The notes below the pieces were generated by a model, which saw only the letters and a list, made by a program, of their open reading frames with translations, did no database searches and was not told the origin of the DNA. Positions 20,987 to 27,032 of a DNA stretch of 27,032 bases are shown here, one piece after another. Each line of letters begins with the position of its first letter. Positions within the stretch are counted from its first letter, which is position 1. Location of the stretch: positions 1-27,032 of the forward strand of contig URPU01000025.1 in NCBI GenBank assembly GCA_900549865.1, in the 5' to 3' direction. A program made the translations under genes and the position numbers. This DNA is from an uncultured Eubacteriales bacterium (GTDB lineage Bacteria; Bacillota; Clostridia; Oscillospirales; Oscillospiraceae).

Positions 20987-22843
20987 TCACTTCTTGTCGT
21001 CGTCCACCACGGTGTAGTCCGCATCGTAGTAGTCCTGACCGCCGTTCGCGCCGCCCTGTGCGCCGCCTGCGGCCTGATTCGGGTCGAAGCCTGCGCCCTG
21101 CGCGCCGCCCGCGGCCTGATACAGCTTCTCGGACACCTTGTAGAAGGCCTGGGTCAGCTCCTCCGTCGCGGTCTTGATGGCGGCGGTGTCGGTGCCGGTC
21201 AGCGCGCTCTTGAGCGCGGCCAGCTTGCTTTCGACTTCGCTCTTGTCGGCGGGGTCGAGCTTGTCGCCCATCTCGCTGAGGGTCTTTTCGGTCTGGTAGA
21301 CCATCTGGTCGCCCTGGTTGCGGGTATCGACCTCTTCCTTGCGCTTTGCATCCTCCGCCGCGTACATCTCGGCTTCCTTGACTGCCTTGTCGATGTCCTC
21401 CTTGGACATGTTGGAGGAGGCGGTGATGGTGATGTGCTGCTCCTTGCCGTTGCCGAGATCCTTTGCGGAGACGTTGACGATGCCGTTCGCGTCTATATCG
21501 AAGGTGACCTCTATCTGAGGCACGCCGCGGCGGGCCGGGGCGATGCCGTCGAGGTGGAAGCGGCCGAGGCTCTTGTTGTACGCGGCCATTTCGCGCTCGC
21601 CCTGAAGGACGTTGACCTCAACGGAGGTCTGGTTGTCGGCCGCGGTGGAGAACACCTGGCTCTTTCTCGTCGGGATGGAGGTGTTGCGCTCGATAAGCTT
21701 GGTGAACACGCCGCCGAGCGTCTCTATGCCGAGGGACAGAGGCGTAACATCGACAAGGACTATGCCCTCAACGTCGCCGGAGAGAACGCCGCCCTGGATG
21801 GATGCGCCGATAGCCACGCACTCGTCGGGGTTGATGCCCTTGAAGCCTTCCTTGCCGATGAGGGACTTGACCATCTCCTGCACTGCGGGGATACGGCTGG
21901 AGCCGCCGACGAGCAGCACCTTGGTGATGTCGCTGGGCTTGAGGCCGGAGTCGGACAGCGCCTGCTTGACAGGGCCGCTGGTCTTTTCGACGAGGTGGTG
22001 CGTCAGCTCGTTGAACTTTGCGCGGGTCAGGGTCACGTCGAGGTGCTTGGGGCCTGTGGCGTCGGCCGTGATGTAAGGCAGATTGATGGTGGAGGTGGTC
22101 ACGCCGGAAAGCTCGACCTTTGCCTTCTCCGCCGCCTCACGCAGACGCTGCATTGCGACCTTATCGCCGCTCAGGTCTATGCCGTCGCTCTTCTTGAACT
22201 CGTCAACGAGGTACTTGGTGATGCACTCGTCGAAGTCGTCGCCGCCGAGGCGGTTGTTACCGGCGGTGGCCAGCACGTCGATAACGCCGTCGCCTATCTC
22301 AAGGATGGACACATCGAAGGTGCCGCCGCCAAGGTCGTACACCATGATCTTCTGGTCGTTCTTTTCCTTGTCCAGACCGTATGCCAGCGCGGCTGCGGTC
22401 GGCTCGTTTATGATACGCTTGACCTCAAGACCCGCGATCTTGCCGGCGTCCTTCGTGGCCTGACGCTGTGCGTCGGTGAAGTACGCAGGAACGGTGATGA
22501 CGGCCTCGGTGACGGTCTGGCCGAGGTATGCCTCGGCGTCGGCCTTCAGCTTCTGCAGGATCATCGCGGAAATCTCCTGCGGGGTGTAGGACTTGTTGTC
22601 TATGTTCACCTTGTAGCTGGAGCCCATTTCACGCTTGATGGAGGAAATGGTACGGTCGGGGTTGGTGATGGCCTGACGCTTTGCGACCTGACCCACCATA
22701 CGCTCGCCGGTCTTTGCAAACGCAACGACGGACGGAGTGGTGCGCGCGCCTTCGGCGTTGGGGATGACGACGGATTCTCCGCCCTCCATAACTGCCACGC
22801 AGCTGTTAGTAGTACCAAGATCTATACCTATTATCTTACTCAT
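20987..22843 (-). CDS. dnaK: Chaperone DnaK (Hsp70)
   Basis: The 618-residue ATP-dependent chaperone is complete. The ATPase domain shows IGIDLGTTNSCVAVM (5-19), NEPTAAALAYGL, the phosphate-binding VYDLGGGTFDVSIL and VLLVGGSSRIPAVQ; the substrate domain has DVTPLSLGIETLGG and the beta-sandwich; the helical lid ends in an acidic tail VVDDDKK. AGGAGG lies about eight bases before the ATG. It is third in the hrcA-grpE-dnaK-dnaJ operon. The glycine- and glutamine-rich stretch before the acidic end contains a short imperfect repeat (AAGGAQG), a normal low-complexity linker. Confidence 0.99.
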   Translation of the reverse strand: MSKIIGIDLGTTNSCVAVMEGGESVVIPNAEGARTTPSVVAFAKTGERMVGQVAKRQAITNPDRTISSIKREMGSSYKVNIDNKSYTPQEISAMILQKLKADAEAYLGQTVTEAVITVPAYFTDAQRQATKDAGKIAGLEVKRIINEPTAAALAYGLDKEKNDQKIMVYDLGGGTFDVSILEIGDGVIDVLATAGNNRLGGDDFDECITKYLVDEFKKSDGIDLSGDKVAMQRLREAAEKAKVELSGVTTSTINLPYITADATGPKHLDVTLTRAKFNELTHHLVEKTSGPVKQALSDSGLKPSDITKVLLVGGSSRIPAVQEMVKSLIGKEGFKGINPDECVAIGASIQGGVLSGDVEGIVLVDVTPLSLGIETLGGVFTKLIERNTSIPTRKSQVFSTAADNQTSVEVNVLQGEREMAAYNKSLGRFHLDGIAPARRGVPQIEVTFDIDANGIVNVSAKDLGNGKEQHITITASSNMSKEDIDKAVKEAEMYAAEDAKRKEEVDTRNQGDQMVYQTEKTLSEMGDKLDPADKSEVESKLAALKSALTGTDTAAIKTATEELTQAFYKVSEKLYQAAGGAQGAGFDPNQAAGGAQGGANGGQDYYDADYTVVDDDKK

Positions 22844-22898
22844 TGTTTCTTCCTCCTGTATATACGATTTGATTTTTTACTTGAATTGAAAATATATA

Positions 22899-22921
22899 CT
22901 AAACCGCTTTCGCGGTATTAG
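22899..22921 (-). other. Intercistronic hairpin between grpE and dnaK
   Basis: On the minus strand CTAATACCGC and GCGGTTTAG enclose a GAAA tetraloop (one T-T mismatch). It lies in the 83-base gap before dnaK and lacks a T tract, so it is more likely a stability element than a terminator. Confidence 0.65.
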
Positions 22922-22926
22922 CCGTT

Positions 22927-23562
22927 TTAATTTGCGACCTTGACCATTGCGAACCTGATGACCTTGTCGCCCAGCCGGAAGCCCTCCTGAAAGACCTCGA
23001 CTATCTCGTTCTCGCCCTTTTCCTCGTCCTCCACATGCATCACGGCATTGTGCAGCGCGGGGTCGAACTTCGCGCCCAGGCTTTCTATCTTTGTCACGCC
23101 CAGCTTTTCCATCGTGGTGTTGAACTGATTCATCGTCATTTCAACGCCCTTCTTGTACGCCTCGTCCTCCGTCGGCGTGTTCAGTGCGCGCAGGAGGTTG
23201 TCGTACACCGGCAGGAACTTCAGCAGCGTGTCGGCCTTGACATCGCCGTAAAGGCTGTCCTTCTCCTTCTGGGAGCGGCGGCGGAAGTTGTCGTACTCGG
23301 CGCACAGCCTGAGATACTTGTCGTTCAGCGCGGCCATCGCCGTGTCCAGCACCTTTTCTGCGGCCTCGGCTTCCTTCTTTTCCTCGGTCTTCTTTTCCTT
23401 CTTCGCGCTCTTCTTGTCGTGCTTCTTTTCGTCCGCGGCGGTCTTGGGCGCATCGTCGGACTTTATCTCTTCGGCCTTGACATCGGCCTTGGCCTCGTCC
23501 TTTATTTCCTCGGTGCTCTCCGCCTGAGCCGCGGCGTTCTTTTCCTTTTTATCTGTGCTCAT
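22927..23562 (-). CDS. grpE: Nucleotide exchange factor GrpE
   Basis: The 211-residue protein releases ADP from DnaK. The first 70 residues are a charged, lysine/glutamate/alanine-rich tail; the long coiled coil follows (AALNDKYLRLCAEYDNFRRRSQKEK, about 80-110); and the beta domain near the end contains FDPALHNAVMHVEDE and VFQEGFRLGDKVIRFAMVKV, the family signature. The start at 23562 is preferred over 23571 because AAGGGGG lies nine bases upstream of it but touches the other. The first codons overlap the end of hrcA by 14 bases, so translation is coupled. The charged N-terminal tail is somewhat long for the family. Confidence 0.96.
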   Translation of the reverse strand: MSTDKKEKNAAAQAESTEEIKDEAKADVKAEEIKSDDAPKTAADEKKHDKKSAKKEKKTEEKKEAEAAEKVLDTAMAALNDKYLRLCAEYDNFRRRSQKEKDSLYGDVKADTLLKFLPVYDNLLRALNTPTEDEAYKKGVEMTMNQFNTTMEKLGVTKIESLGAKFDPALHNAVMHVEDEEKGENEIVEVFQEGFRLGDKVIRFAMVKVAN

Positions 23563-24640
23563 TCGGTTCATCCCCCTTGATGATTAGTTTGTTGTGCAGT
23601 CCCTCCGGCGGAGCCTCTCCCCCGCCAAGCCTGCGCGAAAGCCCGGCTGCAAGGGCGCTCAGCTTCGCGGCCACGGCGGAATAATCCATCCGCGTCGGCC
23701 CGACTATGCCGATAAGCCCGCGGGTGTTGTCCCCCGCGTCATAGCTTGCCATCACGACGCTTGAGCCTTTCAGCTCCTCCGCCACGTTCTCCGGCCCTAT
23801 CAGGACCCTCACGCCGTCGCCGCCGTCTATCACCTCATCCGGCGGAAGCACGTACCCGCCGCCCGAAAGGTAATTCATCAGCGCGTGCGCCTTGTCCGGG
23901 TCGCGGAACTCCGGCTGGTTGAGGAGCCTGTTCTCGCCGCTTATGAAGGCGGCGGGCTTGTCGGCCTCGCTCAGCACTTCTATGGCGAAGGCGGCAATGA
24001 CCGATGTGATGCCCATGGTGTCGTCCGCCGCGCGCTCCGCCGCGCTTATCATCAGCGGCGTTATCTGCCCCTCGGAAACGTTTGTGAAGCTTGCGTTGAA
24101 CAGGGATGAAAGCTTTCTCATCATGCTTTCCGTCACGGAGACGGGCAGGTGCACCAGCTTGTTCTTCACGCTGTTGTTGGAGAGCATCACCACGATTATA
24201 AAGGTGTTCGCGTCAACATATATGATGTCGAAGCGCTTTATCGTCACGGTGCTGTGCGTCGTCAGTGCAAGCGCCGGGTAATCCGTGAGCTGTGAGGCCA
24301 GGCGGCTCACCGCGTCTATCGTGACGTCAAGCTCCTGAAGCTTTGAGTTGAGGCGGCTGTTCATTTCCTCCGTCTCCTCAAGGGAAAGCTTCTGCTTTTC
24401 CATCAGCTCGTTGACGTACATCCTGTAGCCCATCGGCGTGGGCACGCGCCCGGCCGAGGTGTGCGGCTGCTCAAGATAGCCCATGCTGACAAGCTCTGCA
24501 AGCTCGTTGCGGATAGTTGCCGGCGAGCAGCCCAGCCCCGCGTTCTGCGCGATGGCCTTGCTGCCGACAGGCTCCGCCGTGCGGATGTATTCATCCACGA
24601 CCGCGGCGAGTATTTTCTTTTTTCTATCGCTGATAGACAT
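23549..24640 (-). CDS. hrcA: Heat-inducible transcription repressor HrcA
   Basis: The 363-residue repressor binds CIRCE and shuts off the class I heat-shock operon; its activity depends on GroEL in Bacillus. The N-terminal winged helix spans about 1-75 (SDRKKKILAAVVDEYI, AGLGCSPATIRNELAEL, YLEQPHTSAGRVPT), followed by the GAF-like core and dimerisation region (about 75-345) with YDAGDNTRGLIGIVGPTRMDYS near the end. The gene is first in the operon, directly behind its own operator, giving autoregulation. There is no strong ribosome binding site before the ATG, which may keep repressor levels low. Confidence 0.97.
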   Translation of the reverse strand: MSISDRKKKILAAVVDEYIRTAEPVGSKAIAQNAGLGCSPATIRNELAELVSMGYLEQPHTSAGRVPTPMGYRMYVNELMEKQKLSLEETEEMNSRLNSKLQELDVTIDAVSRLASQLTDYPALALTTHSTVTIKRFDIIYVDANTFIIVVMLSNNSVKNKLVHLPVSVTESMMRKLSSLFNASFTNVSEGQITPLMISAAERAADDTMGITSVIAAFAIEVLSEADKPAAFISGENRLLNQPEFRDPDKAHALMNYLSGGGYVLPPDEVIDGGDGVRVLIGPENVAEELKGSSVVMASYDAGDNTRGLIGIVGPTRMDYSAVAAKLSALAAGLSRRLGGGEAPPEGLHNKLIIKGDEPNEHR

Positions 24641-24677
24641 TACTCATAAACCCGCATTTCCCGCATTGCCGTCCGGT

Positions 24678-24704
24678 TTAGCACTCTGCACTTCGGACTG
24701 TTAG
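24678..24704 (-). promoter_or_regulatory. Degenerate second CIRCE-like element
   Basis: TTAGCACTC (24678-24686), nine bases, then GACTGTTAG (24696-24704), which matches 6 of 9 positions of the CIRCE right arm. Its right arm shares four bases with the left arm of the main CIRCE. It may be a weak second HrcA site or a decayed duplicate. Confidence 0.5.
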
Positions 24705-24727
24705 CACTCTCTGCTTTCAAGTGCTAA
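24701..24727 (-). promoter_or_regulatory. CIRCE operator (HrcA binding site)
   Basis: TTAGCACTC (24701-24709), nine bases and AAGTGCTAA (24719-24727) match the CIRCE inverted repeat with one mismatch in the right arm. It overlaps the -10 box and the expected transcription start of the hrcA promoter, the usual place for repression. Confidence 0.95.
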
Positions 24728-24754
24728 TATAACACTGCGGGCTTTCATTGTCAA
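24726..24754 (-). promoter_or_regulatory. Sigma-A promoter of the hrcA-grpE-dnaK-dnaJ operon
   Basis: On the minus strand a perfect TTGACA (24754-24749), 17 bases and TATATT (24731-24726). The -10 overlaps CIRCE by two bases. Confidence 0.92.
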
Positions 24755-24832
24755 TAGCTTTGCCTGCGCTTGTGCGCAAAATTCACATTTTGTACAAGAA
24801 AAAACTTTTCCCCGCGCCGGGGCGCTTTTGTG

Positions 24833-24861
24833 TTTACAAAAGCGGATATCTGCGTTAAAAT
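24833..24861 (+). promoter_or_regulatory. Sigma-A promoter of the MarR-family gene
   Basis: TTTACA (24833-24838), 17 bases and TAAAAT (24856-24861), 39 bases before the ATG. The region is shared back to back with the heat-shock promoter. Confidence 0.7.
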
Positions 24862-24900
24862 GAAAGCCTATCAACAAGCCAGACGGCCGGGGGTATTTTC

Positions 24901-25338
24901 ATGCTGCAAGAGAATTTTTCCAAGGTGTACGACAAGTTTAAGCTCCAGTTCTACCGCAAGGTGTTTGAGCTTGTGCGCGAAAGGGACGGGTCGCTTTCCG
25001 CGATGGAGGCGTTTTCGCTGGAGGTCATCCAGATGCTCAACACGCCCACCGTCGGCCAGTTCGCGGATTTTCTGAACATTTCCCAGTCGAACGCCACCTA
25101 TAAGGTCAACAGCCTCATCAAAAAGGGCTATCTTGAGCGGCAGAATTCCCAGCTCGACCGGCGCGAGTACCATCTCATTCTCTCCGAGAAGTATTATAAC
25201 TACATCGGCCTGCTCAGCTCCTATGAAAGCACCGTGACCCAGCGCATGATAGACCGCTTCCCGCCGGAGGATATCGCCAAGTTCGACGAGATGCTGCGCA
25301 TCATCTCGCAGGAGCTCATGCCTGAGTGCAGTGACTGA
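24901..25338 (+). CDS. MarR-family winged-helix regulator
   Basis: The 145-residue protein has a MarR-type layout: N-terminal dimerisation helix (about 1-35), the winged helix-turn-helix at about 40-100 (TVGQFADFLNISQSNATYKVNSLIKKGYLER, then the wing with DRREYHLILSEK), and a C-terminal helix pair. The D-R-R of the wing is the usual DNA-contact motif. The ATG follows a G-rich GGCCGGGGG stretch at a normal distance. It precedes an MFS transporter gene by 76 bases in the same direction, so it may control that transporter; its ligand is unknown. Confidence 0.9.
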   Translation: MLQENFSKVYDKFKLQFYRKVFELVRERDGSLSAMEAFSLEVIQMLNTPTVGQFADFLNISQSNATYKVNSLIKKGYLERQNSQLDRREYHLILSEKYYNYIGLLSSYESTVTQRMIDRFPPEDIAKFDEMLRIISQELMPECSD

Positions 25339-25414
25339 CGTCAGAAGAAACTTGCACCATAAACGCCATAACTAAAATATAATTTAATAATAAAGTAGAA
25401 AAGGAAGAGTTTTT

Positions 25415-26851
25415 ATGAAATCAAGCGGCTCCGGCCTGAAGCTGAACTACAAGCGCACATTTCTGATAGGCTTCGCCTTCTTCGGCATCCTGCTTCTCTG
25501 GCAGGTGTACGACTCGTGGTGCCCCACGTTCCTGACGGACATATTCGCCCGGCGCATGTACGGCATCTCCTCGGCGGAGCTCAAGGCCGGCGACCCGGCG
25601 AAGATACTTGAGGTCCAGTGGCTCGTCGGCATAATCATGGCCTGCGACAACCTCGCCGCGCTCATCCTCCTGCCCATCTTCGGCAACCTCTCGGATAAGA
25701 CCGTCACGCCCATCGGCAAGCGTATGCCCTATATCCTCACGGGCACCTTCGTCGCGGCGATCGCATTCCCGTTCATCCCGCTGTTCTTCCATTACAACAA
25801 CATTGTCGGCATGGTCGCCATGATGGCGATAGTGCTCATCTTCATGATGATGTACCGCAACCCCGCCGTCGCGCTCATGCCCGATATCACGCCCAAGCCC
25901 CTGCGCGCCAAGGCCAACGGCATTATAAACATCATGGGCTATCTCGGCGGCGCGTTCGCCACGGTGCTGGGCATCTTCCTAAAGCTCAGCGACTACATAA
26001 ATGCGGCCGACGAGGCGCGCAAGGTCTGGATAATAGAGCTTCCCTTCATCATCGCCTCCGTGCTGATGGTCATTTCCGCGCTGGTGCTGTTCGCCACGAT
26101 AAAGGAGAACAAGCTGGCGGAGGAAATGAAGGACGAAATGGCCGAGGGTGAGCGCCTCGCCGCCGTCGCCACGCCCATTGACGACGACAAGCCCATGTCC
26201 AGGGAGAACAAAAACATGCTCCTTGCCATTCTCGGCGCGGAGTTCCTGTGGTTCATGGCCGACAACGCCATCGGCACCTATATCGGCAACTACGTTATCT
26301 ATTACCTCAACTCCTCCTCCAGCGCGACCATGGTGCTGACCATTGCCGGCGGCCTCGCCTCCGTAATAGGCTTCGCCATTGCCGGCGCCATCGCCGACAG
26401 GATAGGCCGCAAGTGGACCATCGCCTCCGGCCTCGCGCTGAGCTTTGCCGGGCTTGTTATCATGTGCTTCGTCGCGCCGACGGGCATCGTCACGGGCGCG
26501 CACGGCGAGTACGCCTTCCCCGCGCTGCTGTATGTTGTGTGGGCCATAAAGGGCTTCGGCATGGCGCTGGTGCACAACTGCTCCTTCCCGATGGTCGTGG
26601 AGCTGTGCTCCTCCAAGAAGATCGGCAAATTCACCGGGTACTACTACACCGCCAGCATGTCCGCGCAGACGGTCACGCCGGTGTTCCTCGGCTTCGTGTT
26701 TGACGCCATGGGCGCATGGCGCGCTCTGCCCGTGTACTCCAGCATCCTTATCCTTTGCAGCTTCGCGGTGTTCTCCCTGCTTGTCAAGAACATCAAGGCC
26801 AGCAAGGTGGAAAACGTCGTCGGTCTTGAGGCCCTCGGCGACGACGACTGA
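25415..26851 (+). CDS. MFS transporter, SLC45/sugar-symporter-like
   Basis: The 478-residue membrane protein has about twelve hydrophobic helices. GNLSDKTVTPIGKRMPYI (about 90-107) is the cytoplasmic loop motif between helices 2 and 3 found in SLC45 and GPH-like sugar symporters, and MPDITPKPLRAKANGIINIMG (about 153-173) is the matching loop between helices 4 and 5. A charged central loop (about 233-262) joins the halves; the second half repeats the motif as IADRIGRKWT. The substrate is probably a sugar or glycoside by family, but this is not proven. AAGGAAGAG precedes the ATG. A TATAAT lies at 25378-25383 without a good -35 at the right distance. It ends at a terminator. Confidence 0.88.
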   Translation: MKSSGSGLKLNYKRTFLIGFAFFGILLLWQVYDSWCPTFLTDIFARRMYGISSAELKAGDPAKILEVQWLVGIIMACDNLAALILLPIFGNLSDKTVTPIGKRMPYILTGTFVAAIAFPFIPLFFHYNNIVGMVAMMAIVLIFMMMYRNPAVALMPDITPKPLRAKANGIINIMGYLGGAFATVLGIFLKLSDYINAADEARKVWIIELPFIIASVLMVISALVLFATIKENKLAEEMKDEMAEGERLAAVATPIDDDKPMSRENKNMLLAILGAEFLWFMADNAIGTYIGNYVIYYLNSSSSATMVLTIAGGLASVIGFAIAGAIADRIGRKWTIASGLALSFAGLVIMCFVAPTGIVTGAHGEYAFPALLYVVWAIKGFGMALVHNCSFPMVVELCSSKKIGKFTGYYYTASMSAQTVTPVFLGFVFDAMGAWRALPVYSSILILCSFAVFSLLVKNIKASKVENVVGLEALGDDD

Positions 26852-26863
26852 TATATGCATCCC

Positions 26864-26898
26864 AAGCGGGCAGACCCACGCCGGTCTGCCCGCTTTCT
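26864..26898 (+). terminator. Terminator after the MFS transporter
   Basis: A perfect 13-bp stem (AAGCGGGCAGACC / GGTCTGCCCGCTT, six-base loop) is followed by TTCTT, 12 bases after the stop. A run of nine C follows at 26905-26913. Confidence 0.88.
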
Positions 26899-26919
26899 TC
26901 CCCGCCCCCCCCCGCGGTT

Positions 26920-26972
26920 CAGCTTGTCAAAAAGCCTCGCAGAGTTTCGCGTCCGCAGACGCGAAAGCAGTA
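26920..26972 (-). repeat. Inverted partial copy (C) of the multi-hairpin repeat element
   Basis: Read on the minus strand it matches the right-hand part of copies A and B, from ACTGCTTTCGCG through the 9-bp hairpin to CGAGGCTTTTTGACAAGCTG. Identity ends abruptly at 26972. As in the other copies, its conserved end faces a terminator, here that of the MFS gene. Confidence 0.8.
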
Positions 26973-26983
26973 CGATCCTTAGA

Positions 26984-27032
26984 TTGTCAAGTTAAGTGCA
27001 ACAGGGTGTCAAAGAAGACCTCAAAGGGAGAT
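26984..27032. mobile_element. Possible insertion sequence end at the window edge
   Basis: The stretch from TTGTCAAGTTAAGTGCAAC onward differs from all neighbours and resembles the terminal repeats of IS30-type elements, in which a TTGCACTT-like motif is common. It replaces the expected rest of repeat copy C. No transposase is inside the window, so this is a tentative call. Confidence 0.3.

Noticed and set aside
20756..22921. A 721-residue open frame on the plus strand opposite dnaK
   Set aside because: It is antisense to intact dnaK and the start of dnaJ; long antisense frames are expected in GC-rich, codon-biased genes, and it has no family motif or ribosome binding site.
26905..26913. Run of nine C as a phase-variation tract
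   Set aside because: It lies after the terminator of the MFS gene and not in any coding or promoter sequence.

Overview
The window looks like a chromosomal segment of a GC-rich Clostridia-type Firmicute (about 60% GC by eye), probably an Oscillospirales/Ruminococcaceae-like gut anaerobe. The reasons are strong AGGAGG-type ribosome binding sites, sigma-A promoters, a complete CIRCE-controlled hrcA-grpE-dnaK-dnaJ operon, a dgt-dnaG-rpoD operon, and a YlmC/YmxH-type sporulation-associated gene. The assignment is an inference from gene content; there is no rRNA or tRNA in the window.

Left part (1-11.0 kb, accessory-rich). A repeat-element copy and a terminator precede a phenylacetate-CoA ligase-like gene. 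Convergent to it is a three-gene minus-strand operon: a membrane-anchored CotH-kinase protein with lamin-tail domains, a VTC/polyphosphate-polymerase-like domain protein and a DUF4956 membrane protein. An 800-base intergenic region then carries a 117-base tandem repeat (three full copies plus a partial one). Next come two overlapping flavoprotein oxidoreductase genes (HI0933/BaiN-like and COG2509-like) and a DUF2142-like membrane protein gene that is broken by a frameshift at a run of seven C. A strong promoter with a leader hairpin/terminator then precedes a truncated MFS transporter gene.

Middle (11.0-12.0 kb). A 681-base cassette of two divergent small genes (a 65-aa protein and an XRE regulator) is flanked by near-identical 22-base direct repeats. 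The two divergent promoters carry the same 10-base motif in their spacers. Just after it lies a 202-base multi-hairpin repeat element bounded on both sides by the same terminator palindrome. Partial copies of this element occur at both ends of the window and near 1.5 kb.

Right part (12.0-27.0 kb, mostly housekeeping, minus strand). Reading leftward from 24.7 kb: hrcA-grpE-dnaK-dnaJ behind a sigma-A promoter and CIRCE; a ParB/Noc-like gene with its own terminator; a YlmC-like gene; hflX overlapping a YigZ-family gene; and dgt-dnaG-rpoD. Divergent from hrcA are a MarR-type regulator and an MFS sugar-type transporter. The window ends in a terminator, an inverted partial copy of the repeat element, and what may be the end of an insertion sequence.
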